A stretch of 64,000 nt of DNA. Origin: Shinella zoogloeoides (lineage in GTDB: Bacteria > Pseudomonadota > Alphaproteobacteria > Rhizobiales > Rhizobiaceae). Positions within the stretch are counted from its first letter, which is position 1. Each line of letters begins with the position of its first letter. This document shows, piece after piece, positions 29,151 through 38,880 of this stretch. Below the pieces are notes generated by a model that saw nothing but the letters and a program-made list of their open reading frames with translations, searched no databases and was not told the DNA's origin. The stretch lies in assembly GCF_030733845.1 (NCBI RefSeq), contig NZ_CP132311.1:1243501-1307500 (forward strand), read 5' to 3'. The position numbers and the translations under genes were made by a program.

Positions 29151-30335
29151 TCAACCCCGTTTCGGGCGGAAAACAATCCGGGCGAGAGAAAGTACGAGGT
29201 AAAAGCCGAAGAAGGCGACGATCGCCCAGGCAAAACCGTCATTGCCGGAGACATCCATCGCTGCGCCGATCGCCTGCGGTCCGATCACCGTGCCGACCGC
29301 ATAGCAGAAGATGAAGGCGGCGTTGGCGGCGGCGAGGTCCGCGCCGACGAGGCGCGAGCCGAGATGGCTGAGGCCGACGGTATAGAGGCCGGCCACGCAG
29401 CCGCCCCAGACCAGCAGCACGCAGGCCATCAGCAGCCAGTTGTGCGATATGACGGGCAGGGAAAGCGATCCAAGCAGGCCGATGGCGGCCATGATCGTAA
29501 GAAGCCGCCTGCGGTCGCGCATGCGGTCGGAGAGCATGCCGAGCGGAATCTGGAAGGCCATGTTGCCGATGCCCATGACCGTCAGCAGCAGCGCGGCCTG
29601 CGCCTCGGAGAAGCCGGCGCGGGTGGCGTAGATCGGCAGGAGCGAAAGACCGCCGACCTGCACCGCGCCGAAGATGAAGACCGCCGCGGTCGCTGTCGGC
29701 ACGAGAAGGATGTAGCGCATGAAATGCAGCTCCGGCTTCTCGTCGATGATCGGGCTCTCATCGCGTGCGATGAAGATGGGGATGGCGGCAAGCAGGATGA
29801 TGATCGCGCCGACCACGAAGGGCAGCGCGCCCTCGCTGCCGATCAGTGAGAAGAGCAGGGGGCCTGTCGCAAAGCCGAGCGACAGCACGGTGGCGTAGAT
29901 GCCCAGCACGAGCCCGCGCCGGCGCGGTGGCGCTGCGGCGTTGATCCAGAATTCCGACAGGATGAAGAGCATGGTGGTCGCGCCGTGAAAGACGAGACGG
30001 AGCGGAAACCAGAGCCAGAAGTTCTCGATATAGTAGAAGCCGAGCCCGCTGATCGCGGCGAGCACGATGGCGCCGAGCATGATCGTGGAGGTGCCCCACG
30101 CATGGGCAAGGCGCGTCGTGCAGGGTGCCGCGACCATGGCTGCGACACCGGCCATGGCCGAGTTGATGCCGATGAGCGTCGAGGAGATGCCGCGCTTTTC
30201 CATGATGATGGAGAGAAGCGGAAGGCCGAGGCCCATGGCGATGCCGACTGCGGAAATGGCGGCGATGGCCGCAATGAGAGACCGCCGGTGAATTTTCTCC
30301 CCCGGGCCGGAAGTGCCGGATTGCGGCTGCGTCAT
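29151..30335 (-). CDS. MFS transporter
   Basis: A 394-residue major facilitator with 12 predicted helices in two halves split by a cytoplasmic loop near residue 195-210. The loop between helices 2 and 3 is TTRLAHAWGTSTI, and the PLGMLSDRMRDRRRLL segment in the second half is the typical MFS RxxDRxxRR loop motif. The substrate cannot be predicted. It is 13 bases downstream of the Nudix gene and likely in the same transcript. Confidence 0.85.
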   Translation of the reverse strand: MTQPQSGTSGPGEKIHRRSLIAAIAAISAVGIAMGLGLPLLSIIMEKRGISSTLIGINSAMAGVAAMVAAPCTTRLAHAWGTSTIMLGAIVLAAISGLGFYYIENFWLWFPLRLVFHGATTMLFILSEFWINAAAPPRRRGLVLGIYATVLSLGFATGPLLFSLIGSEGALPFVVGAIIILLAAIPIFIARDESPIIDEKPELHFMRYILLVPTATAAVFIFGAVQVGGLSLLPIYATRAGFSEAQAALLLTVMGIGNMAFQIPLGMLSDRMRDRRRLLTIMAAIGLLGSLSLPVISHNWLLMACVLLVWGGCVAGLYTVGLSHLGSRLVGADLAAANAAFIFCYAVGTVIGPQAIGAAMDVSGNDGFAWAIVAFFGFYLVLSLARIVFRPKRG

Positions 30336-30348
30336 ATGCGGTTGATCC

Positions 30349-31011
30349 TCAAAGCAGATCTCTCAGGAAGCGCCCGCGCTGGGTATAGTACAGCGGCACG
30401 GCTCTTCCAAAGGGTAAAGTCCTGTCTTCCTGAATGCTTTTTTGAAGCTCTTCAAGGATCAATACGGTTATGTCGGGCATCTCGATGCCCTTGTGGTCAA
30501 AAATATCGACCCAGCGCAAATCTTCCAGCTCATGGCTGGCGGTCGCGCCGGCCGGATCGATGTCGGCTTCGTCGGTGAAAAGCGTGAAGAAGCGCGTATC
30601 GAACCGCCGCACCATGCCGGCGGGTGTGATGGCGCGTGCAAGGAAGCGGAGGTGGGAGAGATCGGGCTGGAAGGGAAGCGCGCCCGCGGCGGGTTCGGCC
30701 AGCGGCGTGCCGACCGTGATGCCGGCTTCCTCGTAGAGTTCGCGGATCGCCGCAACGCCGAGCGCGCGCAGGCGCGAATCGGAACAGCGCGTCCCTGTCT
30801 TCAGGGCCAGCCTCTCGCAGGCGAGCGCGTTCAGCGGCTGGGCGACGGGAACGAGGCGGTCGGTAGCGTCGCGCCGGCCGCCGGGAAAGACATAGACGTC
30901 GGGCATGAAGACATGCTTGCTGCTGCGCCGACCGACGAGCACCCGCACGCTTGCGCCCGACCGGTCGAGAAGCAGGATGGAGGCCGCATCGACGGGCCGG
31001 ACCGTTGTCAT
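30349..31011 (-). CDS. Nudix hydrolase (NUDT19-like layout)
   Basis: A 220-residue Nudix protein. The usual Nudix box is split: the GG of VYVFPGGRRDATD is followed by an insertion of about 50 residues before AAIRELYEEAGI, which holds the metal-binding Glu residues. This split layout resembles NUDT19-type CoA-diphosphate or related hydrolases; the substrate is unproven. Start ATG 31011 overlaps the stop of the DUF983 gene (ATGA), indicating translational coupling. Confidence 0.85.
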   Translation of the reverse strand: MTTVRPVDAASILLLDRSGASVRVLVGRRSSKHVFMPDVYVFPGGRRDATDRLVPVAQPLNALACERLALKTGTRCSDSRLRALGVAAIRELYEEAGITVGTPLAEPAAGALPFQPDLSHLRFLARAITPAGMVRRFDTRFFTLFTDEADIDPAGATASHELEDLRWVDIFDHKGIEMPDITVLILEELQKSIQEDRTLPFGRAVPLYYTQRGRFLRDLL

Positions 31012-31484
31012 GCCGTCCGGTCGCCGTAGGTGGTTGCCGCGTCCGTGTCCGGCTCCCCCGGCTTGTCGCCGAAGCCGTGCATCTTCAGCGCCCATTGCAG
31101 GCCTATGGCGCCGCCCTTGATGGGCTGCAGGAGCAGGAGTGACAGGACGATGGTGATCGGCGCCCAGATCGCCAGATGCTGCCAGGTAGTGAGCGGCCAG
31201 ATGAGGTCCGTCGCCATGTAGCCGCCGAGGACGATGTGTCCGACGATGGTGATGACGAGATAGGGCGGCAGGTCGTCGGCGCGCTGGGGCGTATAGTCCT
31301 CGCCGCAGGCCGCGCAATGATCGACGGGCTTCACGAAGGAGCGGAAGAGGCGGCCGGTGCCGCAGGCCGGGCAGCGGTTCAGCATGCCGCGCTTGATGGC
31401 GCGGCCGAGCGGGCGTTCGGCCGGCGCGGGGGCGTTGGTGTCGCCGAAATGCACCGGGCTGCCGGTGGTCTCGTTCGCCTGCAT
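31008..31484 (-). CDS. DUF983 family membrane protein
   Basis: A 158-residue protein with a rubredoxin-like four-cysteine site (CPACGTGRLF and CAACGEDY) followed by two transmembrane helices (about residues 78-98 and 106-126). This is the DUF983 layout. Function is unknown; the Cys pairs suggest metal binding. ATG 31484 is preceded by GGAAGGA, better than upstream alternatives. It sits between rnr and the Nudix gene. Confidence 0.85.
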   Translation of the reverse strand: MQANETTGSPVHFGDTNAPAPAERPLGRAIKRGMLNRCPACGTGRLFRSFVKPVDHCAACGEDYTPQRADDLPPYLVITIVGHIVLGGYMATDLIWPLTTWQHLAIWAPITIVLSLLLLQPIKGGAIGLQWALKMHGFGDKPGEPDTDAATTYGDRTA

Positions 31485-31518
31485 TGTCGTTCCTTCCTGC
31501 CGGCGCATCTGCACCGGC

Positions 31519-33870
31519 CTAGCGTCTTCCCCTGGGCGGGCGCGTGCCCGGCTGGCGATGCGCCACGCTGCCCTTGCGTCGGCCTGACTTGTGGAAGGAG
31601 CGCACCGCCGTCGGCATCTTGCGCCCCTCGCTGATCATGTCGAACCGGAGCGCGCCGGCAAGCGGCACCGCTTCTGCGAGCTTCACGCGCACCTCATCGC
31701 CAAGACGGTAACCGAGCCCGGTCTTTTCGCCGGACAGCGCCTGATGGGCCTCGTCATAGATGTAGTAGTCGCGTCCGAGCATGGATATAGGCACGAAACC
31801 GTCGGCACCATAGGCGGGCAGGGTGACAAAAAGTCCCGCCTTGGTGACGCCGGAGACGCGTCCGTCGAACTCCTCGCCGATGCGCCCGGCAAGATGGTGC
31901 GCGATGAGGCGGTCCACCGTGTCGCGCTCGGCCGCCATGGCGCGGCGCTCGAAGGTCGAGATTTCCGCCGCGATATCGTCCAGCACGGCCTCTTCGTCCG
32001 GCGTGATGCCGCCTTCGCCGAAGCCGAGCGAGCCCACCAGCGCCCGGTGTACGATCAGGTCCGCATAGCGGCGGATCGGCGAAGTGAAGTGGGCGTATTT
32101 CATGAGGTTGAGGCCGAAATGGCCGATGTTCTCCGGGTTGTAGATCGCCTGGCTCTGCGAGCGCAGCACCATCTCGCTCACCATCTGCTCGAAGGGCTTG
32201 TCCTTCGCCTGCGAGAGGATGCCGTTGAAATGGTTGGCGCGCATGTTGCCGCCCTTCACCAGCGAGATGTCGAGCGTCTGCAGGAACTCGCGCAGCGTCT
32301 CCTGCTTGGCGAGCGAGGGCGCGTCGTGCACGCGGTAGACCAGGGCCTGCTTCTTCTTCTCCAGCGTCTCGGCGGCCGCGACGTTCGCCTGGATCATCAT
32401 CTCTTCGATGAGCTTGTGCGCATCGAGCCGCGGCGGCACGACGACCCGGTCGACGGTGCCGTCCTCCTTGAGGAGGATCTTGCGCTCGGGCATGTCGAGC
32501 TCGAGCGGCTGGCGACGGTTCCGGCCGACCGTCATGATGCGGTAGGCTTCCCACAGCGGCTTCAGGATCGTCTCGAGGATGGGGCCGGTCTTGTCGTCAG
32601 GCGCGCCGTCGATGGCGGCCTGCGCCTGTTGGTAGGAGAGTTTCGCCGCGCTCTTCATCATGATGCGGTGGAAGGTGTGGCTCGCCTTGCGGCCTTCCTT
32701 CGAGAAGACCATGCGCACGGCGAGCGCCGGACGATCCACGCCCTCCTTGAGGGAGCAGAGGTCGTTCGAGATGCGCTCCGGCAGCATCGGCACGACGCGG
32801 TCCGGGAAATAGACCGAGTTGCCGCGCTTCAGCGCCTCGCGGTCGAGCGCCGATTTCGGCCGTACATAGTAGCTGACATCGGCGATGGCGACGGTGACGA
32901 TGACGCCACCGGGATTGTCGGGCGACGTGTCCGGCTCGGCGAAGACGGCGTCGTCATGGTCCTTGGCGTCGGCCGGGTCGATGGTGATGAGGGGGAGGCT
33001 CCGCCAGTCCTCGCGGTGCGACATGGTCGCGGCGCCGGCGGCCTCCGCCTCGCGGATCACCGCATCGGGGAAGATGTAGGGAATGCCGTGGGCGTGGATG
33101 GCGATCATCGAGATCGCCTTTTCCGAAGCGACCGAGCCGATCACGCCCTTGATCTGCGCGCGCGGCAGGCCGAAGCGGCCCATGCGCACGACGTCGATCT
33201 CCACCAGGTCGCCGTCCTTGGCGCCCGCCGTGAACTCGGCATCGACCTCCATCTCCTCGCCGCGCCGGTCGATCGGCATGATGCGCCCGCCGCCGCCCGG
33301 CTGAGCGCGGAAGACGCCCATGCCGGAATTCTTCTTCTTGTCGAGAACCTTGATGATCCGCGCCGTATAGGCCGGCCCGCCACGCTCCTTCGCCGGGAAA
33401 ATCTTTGCGAGCACCCGGTCGCCGAGCCCGCCGACGGGCGCCTTGTCCTTGCGCGCGCCGCCCGACTGGCGGATCAGCACGGCGGGCGCGACGCCGGCAT
33501 CGTCGAGCCATTCCGCCGGGCGGCCGATCAGTTCGCCGTCGACGTCGCGCGTCGTGATGTCGAGCACGGCGACGGGGGGCAGGGCGCCGGGGCGAACGAG
33601 CGACTTGCGGCGCTTTTCCAAGAGTCCGTCTTCCTCGAAGGACTTCAGCAGCGCCTTCAACTCGACGCGCGCCTCGCCTTTCAGGCCGAACGCCTTGGAA
33701 ATCTCGCGCTTGGACGCCTGTTCCGGATGATCCGCGATGAAGCGCAGCAGCACGTCGCGCGGCGGGACGACACCGTGGATGATCGGGCTATTGTCTGCCG
33801 GCGGCAGGTCACGATCCGCGCGGCCGGGCCGCTTGGAGTGTCCTGCCCGGCCGCGTGGTTCTCTTGTCAT
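31519..33870 (-). CDS. rnr: ribonuclease R
   Basis: A 783-residue 3'-5' exoribonuclease of the RNB family. In order: N-terminal helix-turn-helix-like region (about residues 35-90), cold-shock domains, the RNB catalytic domain with the metal-binding aspartates in DPADAKDHDDAVF, and an S1 domain (about residues 640-725). The C-terminal tail is strongly basic (RKMPTAVRSFHKSGRRKG onwards). It degrades structured RNA and defective rRNA and tRNA. It starts four bases after the topA stop, so the pair is co-transcribed. Confidence 0.94.
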   Translation of the reverse strand: MTREPRGRAGHSKRPGRADRDLPPADNSPIIHGVVPPRDVLLRFIADHPEQASKREISKAFGLKGEARVELKALLKSFEEDGLLEKRRKSLVRPGALPPVAVLDITTRDVDGELIGRPAEWLDDAGVAPAVLIRQSGGARKDKAPVGGLGDRVLAKIFPAKERGGPAYTARIIKVLDKKKNSGMGVFRAQPGGGGRIMPIDRRGEEMEVDAEFTAGAKDGDLVEIDVVRMGRFGLPRAQIKGVIGSVASEKAISMIAIHAHGIPYIFPDAVIREAEAAGAATMSHREDWRSLPLITIDPADAKDHDDAVFAEPDTSPDNPGGVIVTVAIADVSYYVRPKSALDREALKRGNSVYFPDRVVPMLPERISNDLCSLKEGVDRPALAVRMVFSKEGRKASHTFHRIMMKSAAKLSYQQAQAAIDGAPDDKTGPILETILKPLWEAYRIMTVGRNRRQPLELDMPERKILLKEDGTVDRVVVPPRLDAHKLIEEMMIQANVAAAETLEKKKQALVYRVHDAPSLAKQETLREFLQTLDISLVKGGNMRANHFNGILSQAKDKPFEQMVSEMVLRSQSQAIYNPENIGHFGLNLMKYAHFTSPIRRYADLIVHRALVGSLGFGEGGITPDEEAVLDDIAAEISTFERRAMAAERDTVDRLIAHHLAGRIGEEFDGRVSGVTKAGLFVTLPAYGADGFVPISMLGRDYYIYDEAHQALSGEKTGLGYRLGDEVRVKLAEAVPLAGALRFDMISEGRKMPTAVRSFHKSGRRKGSVAHRQPGTRPPRGRR

Positions 33871-33874
33871 GCCG

Positions 33875-36529
33875 TCAGGCCTTCTTTGCCTTGGATGCGG
33901 TTTTCGGTTTCGCCGCGGCTTTCGCCTTCGGTTTCGTCGCCTTGGCGTCGTCCGACTTGGCGGCCTTGGTGGTCTTCGCCGCTTTCGCCTTGCCCTTGGT
34001 CGGCGTCTTGCCGGCCTTGTCGGCGATCAGAACGAGCGCTTCCTCCATCGTGACGCTGTCGGCGGCCTTGCCCTTCGGCAGGGTCGCATTGACCTTGCCC
34101 CAGTTCACATAGGGACCGTACTTGCCGTCCCGCACCGTGATCGGGCCGCCGTCCGGATGATCGCCGAGCGTCTTCAGCGCGGCCGGCGTGCCGCGCGAGC
34201 GTCCGCCCGGTCCCTTCGACTGCTTGTCGGCAATCACGGTCACGGCCCGGTTGAGGCCGATCGAGAACACGTCCTCGACGGTTTCGAGATTAGCGTAGCC
34301 GCCGTCATGCAGCAGGAACGGCCCGTAGCGGCCGATGCCGGCGGAGATCATCTTGCCGCTTTCCGGATGCTGGCCGATGTCGCGCGGCAGCGAGAGCAGG
34401 GCGAGCGCCTTCTCATGGTCGATGCTTGCCGGCGTCCAGCCCTTGGGCAGGCTGGCGCGCTTGGCCTCCTTGCCGTCGCCGCGCTGGACATAGGGGCCGA
34501 AGCGGCCGGAGCGCAGGGTGATCTCTTCGCCCGTATGCGGGTCCTTGCCGAGGCTCTGCGGCTCGTTCGAGGCGGCGGCCTCCGCATCCGAGCCGTTGTC
34601 GGCGGAAAGCTGGCGGGTGAAGTTGCATTCCGGATAGTTCGAGCAGCCGACGAAGGCGCCGAACTTGCCGAGTTTCAGCGACAGCTTTCCGGTGCCGCAG
34701 ACCTGGCAGACGCGCGGATCGCTGCCGTCTTCCCGCTTGGGGAAGACGAGCGGCGCGAGTTCCTCGTTGAGCGCGTCGAGCACGTTGGTGACGCGCAGTT
34801 CCTTGGTGTCCTCGATCTGGGAGAAGAAATCCTTCCAGAAGTCGCGCAGAACCTGCTTCCAGTCGAGTTCGCCGGCCGAGATCTTGTCGAGCTTTTCCTC
34901 GAGATCCGCCGTGAAGTCGTATTCGACATAGCGGGTGAAGAAGCTTTCGAGGAAGGCCGTGACGAGCCGGCCCTTGGCTTCCGGGATAAGCTTGCGCTTG
35001 TCGATGGTGATGTATTCGCGATCGCGCAGCGTGGCGAGCGTCGCGGCATAGGTCGACGGGCGGCCGATGCCGAGCTCTTCCATCTTCTTGATGAGCGAGG
35101 CTTCGGAATAGCGCGGCGGCGGCTCGGTGAAGTGCTGCGTGGCATTCACCTTCTGCTTGGCGACCGCTTCGTTGGCGTTGATTTCCGGCAGGCGGCCGTC
35201 CTCGTCACCGTCGTCGGACTGTTCGCCGTCTTCCTTCTGGTCCGTATAGGCGGCAATGAAGCCGTCGAAGCGGATGACCGAGCCGGTGGCGCGCAGGCCC
35301 GCCCTGTCCTTGCCGTTTGCCGCCTCGATCTCGACCGTCGTGCGCTCGATTTCGGCAGAAGCCATCTGGCTGGCGATGCCGCGCTTCCAGACGAGGTCGT
35401 AGAGCCGCAGCTGGTCCGGATCGAGATAGCGCTTCACCTGGTCGGGCGTGCGGTCGAAGGAAGTCGGGCGGATCGCCTCGTGCGCTTCCTGGGCGTTCTT
35501 CGCCTTGGTGGAATAGAGGCGGGGCTTTTCCGGCACGTAGCGCGCGCCGAACTGTTCGGCGACGGCGCGGCGGGCCGCGTCGATCGCCTCGGGCGCCATC
35601 TGCACGCCGTCGGTACGCATATAGGTGATGAGACCCACCGTCTCGCCGCCGATGTCGATGCCCTCATAGAGCTTCTGCGCGACCTGCATGGTGCGCGAGG
35701 CGGAGAAGCCGAGCTTGGACGAGGCCGCCTGCTGCAGGGTGGAGGTCGTGAAAGGCGGCGACGGGTTGCGCCTGGTCGGCTTGGCCTCGACGCTTTCGAC
35801 GCGATAGGAAGCGCCGTCGAGCAGCGTCTTCAGGCGGTTCGCCTCCTCGCCGTTGCCGATCGCCTTCGGCGCCAGGCGCTTGCCGTCGGCCGAGACGAGG
35901 CGGGCCTCGAACTCATCGCCGCGCGGGGTCTTCAGCAGGGCGGAAAGGTTCCAGTATTCCTCCGAGACGAAACGCTCGATTTCCGCTTCCCGGTCGCAGA
36001 CGAGGCGCAGCGAAACCGACTGCACGCGGCCGGCCGAGCGGGCGCCCGGCAGCTTGCGCCAGAGCACCGGCGACAGGTTGAAGCCGACGAGATAGTCGAG
36101 CGCACGGCGGGCGAGATAGGCATCGACCAGCGCGATGTCTATGTCGCGTGGATTGCGCATGGCATCGAGCACCGCCGACTTGGTGATGGCGTTGAAGACG
36201 ACGCGCTGGACCGGCTTGTCGCCGAGCACCTTCTTCTTCTTGAGCACATCCAGAACATGCCAGGAGATCGCTTCACCCTCGCGATCCGGGTCGGTTGCGA
36301 GAATGAGGCCGTCGGAGGATTTCACCGCGTCGGCGATATCCTTGATGCGCTTGGCCGAGGCGCTGTCCACTTCCCAGGACATTTCGAAGTCTTCGTCCGG
36401 ACGAACGGAACCGTCTTTGGCCGGCAGGTCGCGGATATGCCCGAAGGAGGCGAGCACCTTGTAGCCGGGGCCAAGATATTTGTTGATCGTCTTGGCCTTG
36501 GCAGGCGATTCCACAACTACAACATTCAT
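33875..36529 (-). CDS. topA: DNA topoisomerase I
   Basis: An 884-residue type IA topoisomerase that relaxes negative supercoils. The N-terminal Toprim domain begins VVVESPAKAKTINKYLG and has the DPDREGE acidic motif. The active-site tyrosine lies in LITYMRTDGVQM. The C terminus has one four-Cys zinc module (CQVCGTGKLSL...CSNYPEC) and several repeated GRFGPYVQRGDGK-type modules, ending in a Lys/Ala-rich tail typical of alphaproteobacteria. I favour ATG 36529 over 36535 because of spacing to AGAGA. Confidence 0.95.
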   Translation of the reverse strand: MNVVVVESPAKAKTINKYLGPGYKVLASFGHIRDLPAKDGSVRPDEDFEMSWEVDSASAKRIKDIADAVKSSDGLILATDPDREGEAISWHVLDVLKKKKVLGDKPVQRVVFNAITKSAVLDAMRNPRDIDIALVDAYLARRALDYLVGFNLSPVLWRKLPGARSAGRVQSVSLRLVCDREAEIERFVSEEYWNLSALLKTPRGDEFEARLVSADGKRLAPKAIGNGEEANRLKTLLDGASYRVESVEAKPTRRNPSPPFTTSTLQQAASSKLGFSASRTMQVAQKLYEGIDIGGETVGLITYMRTDGVQMAPEAIDAARRAVAEQFGARYVPEKPRLYSTKAKNAQEAHEAIRPTSFDRTPDQVKRYLDPDQLRLYDLVWKRGIASQMASAEIERTTVEIEAANGKDRAGLRATGSVIRFDGFIAAYTDQKEDGEQSDDGDEDGRLPEINANEAVAKQKVNATQHFTEPPPRYSEASLIKKMEELGIGRPSTYAATLATLRDREYITIDKRKLIPEAKGRLVTAFLESFFTRYVEYDFTADLEEKLDKISAGELDWKQVLRDFWKDFFSQIEDTKELRVTNVLDALNEELAPLVFPKREDGSDPRVCQVCGTGKLSLKLGKFGAFVGCSNYPECNFTRQLSADNGSDAEAAASNEPQSLGKDPHTGEEITLRSGRFGPYVQRGDGKEAKRASLPKGWTPASIDHEKALALLSLPRDIGQHPESGKMISAGIGRYGPFLLHDGGYANLETVEDVFSIGLNRAVTVIADKQSKGPGGRSRGTPAALKTLGDHPDGGPITVRDGKYGPYVNWGKVNATLPKGKAADSVTMEEALVLIADKAGKTPTKGKAKAAKTTKAAKSDDAKATKPKAKAAAKPKTASKAKKA

Positions 36530-36849
36530 CGTCATTTCTCTGATACCGGGTGCCGCGCGGTTGGATGGGCGGCGAAAGAGGGGCGTTCTGCGCCGAAAAG
36601 TCGTGTTTCGACATGAACAGGGAAAGCGTTCGGGTCAAGAGGTAGGGGTGAAATAAGTGGATACAACGCGATACAACCAAAAAGAGCTAAATTAATGGAT
36701 GCACTTATTGGTGCAATTGACATATGATAAAATACAACCAAAGAGAGTGAATTGGGTTGTTGCAATTATAAATAATCGTTGTATCGTCTTTGGGGTACAG
36801 GAATCACAACTTGCGGATGATTCCAAGTCATGGATGCAACGGGGAAGCC
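36530..36849. promoter_or_regulatory. divergent control region with repeated GATACAAC motifs
   Basis: The spacer between topA and the DUF gene at 36850 is AT-rich. It holds GATACAAC at 36660-36667 and again at 36670-36677 (exactly 10 bases apart), AATACAAC at 36731-36738, and an inverted copy GTTGTATC at 36778-36785. Copies two and three share a longer ACAACCAAA..AGAG context. Such phased, partly inverted repeats look like a regulator's operator cluster. The regulator is unknown, and either flanking gene could be the target. Confidence 0.5.
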
Positions 36850-37104
36850 ATGAACCCAAAACCAACCAAGCCCGCCCTTCCGCCACACACGGCCGAAGAG
36901 AACATTGCCTACATTCGTCAGATGCTGGGCGAGTTGCGTACCGTCGCGCATAATGAAGGTGCCGACATGCTGCGCTACTTTATAGAGATGGCTTATGTCG
37001 AAGCCGGCGATATCCTGGCCGGCTTCCGGCCTGTCTCACTCCGGAACGATCGAGACGCCCCCGCTGGCATGTCGCTGAAGCCGACCGGCAAGGTCAAGCT
37101 CTAG
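36850..37104 (+). CDS. conserved rhizobial hypothetical protein
   Basis: An 84-residue protein with a helical core (TAEENIAYIRQMLGELRTVA and GADMLRYFIEMAYVEAGDI). Similar short proteins are common in rhizobia, but I know no assigned function. ATG 36850 follows GGGGAAG. The gene runs opposite to topA and converges on dprA, overlapping its 3' end by 69 bases antisense. Base composition is less GC-rich than neighbours at the 5' side. Confidence 0.7.
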   Translation: MNPKPTKPALPPHTAEENIAYIRQMLGELRTVAHNEGADMLRYFIEMAYVEAGDILAGFRPVSLRNDRDAPAGMSLKPTGKVKL

Positions 37105-38187
37105 GAGAACGAGATAAACGGTCGCGGCCGCGATGCCGGTATGGCGGATGATCTCGTCTATTTCGGCCGGCACCTGGCTCAGCGCCTCCGCGATCCGCTC
37201 CCGCTCGCCCTCGCTGGGCGGGAGCCGCAGGGCAGGGGAAATGTCCTCATCCGGTTCGCCGGCACCCGGGCGAGGGGTAAAGAGATCCGGCTGCGAGAGC
37301 GGCCGTAAGCCTTCCAGCACATCGTCGGGCGTCGTGGTGATCGTCGCGCCGTCCTTTAGAAGGCCGTTCGTTCCCTCGCAGCGCGGATCGAGCGGCGAGC
37401 CCGGCACCGCAAAGACCAGCCGGCCGAAATCCGCCGCATTGCGCGCTGTGATCAAGGAGCCGGAGCGCAATGCGGCTTCCACCACAGCCAATCCGAGCGA
37501 CATGCCGGCGATCAACCGGTTGCGGCGGGGAAAATCCCGCGCCCGAGGCTCCCAGCCGAAGGGCATTTCGCTGACGGCGAGGCCCTGGCCGTCGGTCAGT
37601 TCGTCCAGCAGGTGGATATTTTCGGGCGGGTAGGGCTTGTCCAGGCCGCCGGCCATTGCCGCGATCGTGCCGGTGTCGAGGCTGGCACGGTGGGCGGCCG
37701 TATCGATGCCGCGGGCGAGGCCGGAGACGATGGAATAGCCGACGCGGCCGATCTCCCGCGCCAGCAGGCCTGCGAACTTCATGCCGGAGATCGAAGCATT
37801 GCGCGCGCCGACGATGCCGACCGCCGGTGCCGCTGCCACCTTGAGGTTGCCCTTGACGGCGATGAGCGGCGGGGCGCCGTCGATCTGGCGCAGCAGCGGC
37901 GGATAGTCCGGCTCGCCGATGCCGACGAAGGCCGCGCCGTGACGTTCGGCGATTTCCAGCTCCCGCTCCGCATCCGCCTTGCCGGCGACGCGGATGTTGC
38001 GCGAAGCGCCGCCGCGGCGTGAAAGTTCCGGCAGCATTTCCAGCGCCGTCTCCGCACTGCCGAAATGATTGATGAGTTCGCGGAAGGTGACCGGCCCGAC
38101 ATTGTCGCTGCGGATGAGGCGCAGCCAGGCGATCCTCTGTCTTTCCGTCAGCGCAATTCCCCGTGTCCCTGCGCTGCGGTCGTCCAT
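37036..38187 (-). CDS. dprA: DNA processing protein DprA
   Basis: A 383-residue protein that loads RecA on incoming single-stranded DNA during transformation. The Rossmann-like core shows VGIVGARNASISGMKFA, SGLARGIDTAAHRASL, GGLDKPYPPEN, and SEMPFGWEPRARDFPRRNR. A C-terminal winged-helix (DML1-type) region occupies the last ~60 residues. DprA is widespread even in non-competent rhizobia. The start is two bases after the plsY stop, so they are coupled. Confidence 0.94.
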   Translation of the reverse strand: MDDRSAGTRGIALTERQRIAWLRLIRSDNVGPVTFRELINHFGSAETALEMLPELSRRGGASRNIRVAGKADAERELEIAERHGAAFVGIGEPDYPPLLRQIDGAPPLIAVKGNLKVAAAPAVGIVGARNASISGMKFAGLLAREIGRVGYSIVSGLARGIDTAAHRASLDTGTIAAMAGGLDKPYPPENIHLLDELTDGQGLAVSEMPFGWEPRARDFPRRNRLIAGMSLGLAVVEAALRSGSLITARNAADFGRLVFAVPGSPLDPRCEGTNGLLKDGATITTTPDDVLEGLRPLSQPDLFTPRPGAGEPDEDISPALRLPPSEGERERIAEALSQVPAEIDEIIRHTGIAAATVYLVLLELDLAGRLQRHASGGVSIVPE

Positions 38188-38189
38188 GG

Positions 38190-38804
38190 CTACCCCTTGC
38201 TGCCGATCTTGCTTTCCGTGCCGCTCATCAGGCGGCTGATATTGGCGCGGTGTTTCCACCAGGTGATCAGCGTGAGGACGGCGAACAGCAGTGCCACCTT
38301 CTCGTGACCGGTAAACCACAATACAACCGGAGATACGAAAGTTGCAACCAGCGCCGAAAGGGAGGAATAGCGCGTCAGAAAGGCAAGCCCGATCCAGACG
38401 ACGGCGAACACGGCGACCATCACAGGCACGAGGCCGAGCAGCACGCCGACATAGGTCGCAACGCCCTTGCCGCCCTTGAAGCCGAGCCAGACCGGGAAGA
38501 GATGGCCGAGGAAGGCCGCGAAGCCCGCGGCGATGCCGGCTTCGAGCCCCCATCGCGAGGCGATCGCCGCCGCCGCTGTGCCCTTCAGGGCGTCGAGCAG
38601 CAGCGTCGCTGCGGCCAGTTTCTTGTTGCCGGTGCGCAGCACGTTCGTCGCACCGATATTGCCGGAACCGATCTTGCGCACATCGCCGAGCCCCGCCATG
38701 CGGGTGAGGATCAGGCCGAAGGGGATGGAGCCGAGAAGATAGCCGAAGGCGAGGGCGGCGAGCGTCGGCATCGCGCCGAGCTGCCAGGTGAAGATGTCGG
38801 ACAC
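38190..38804 (-). CDS. plsY: glycerol-3-phosphate acyltransferase PlsY
   Basis: A 204-residue membrane protein with five to six helices that transfers an acyl group from acyl-phosphate to glycerol-3-phosphate, the first step of phospholipid synthesis. Conserved loops are [11 protein letters not shown], the [16 protein letters not shown] segment and [18 protein letters not shown]. It lies between the pyrC-like gene and dprA in one minus-strand series. Confidence 0.95.
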   Translation of the reverse strand: MSDIFTWQLGAMPTLAALAFGYLLGSIPFGLILTRMAGLGDVRKIGSGNIGATNVLRTGNKKLAAATLLLDALKGTAAAAIASRWGLEAGIAAGFAAFLGHLFPVWLGFKGGKGVATYVGVLLGLVPVMVAVFAVVWIGLAFLTRYSSLSALVATFVSPVVLWFTGHEKVALLFAVLTLITWWKHRANISRLMSGTESKIGSKG

Positions 38805-38880
38805 GTTTGTTCTCCCCCGGAACCATGCTTCAGTGCCGCCCGCCGGGACTGTCCCTTCCAGCGAGCGGCGGTGCAGACGC

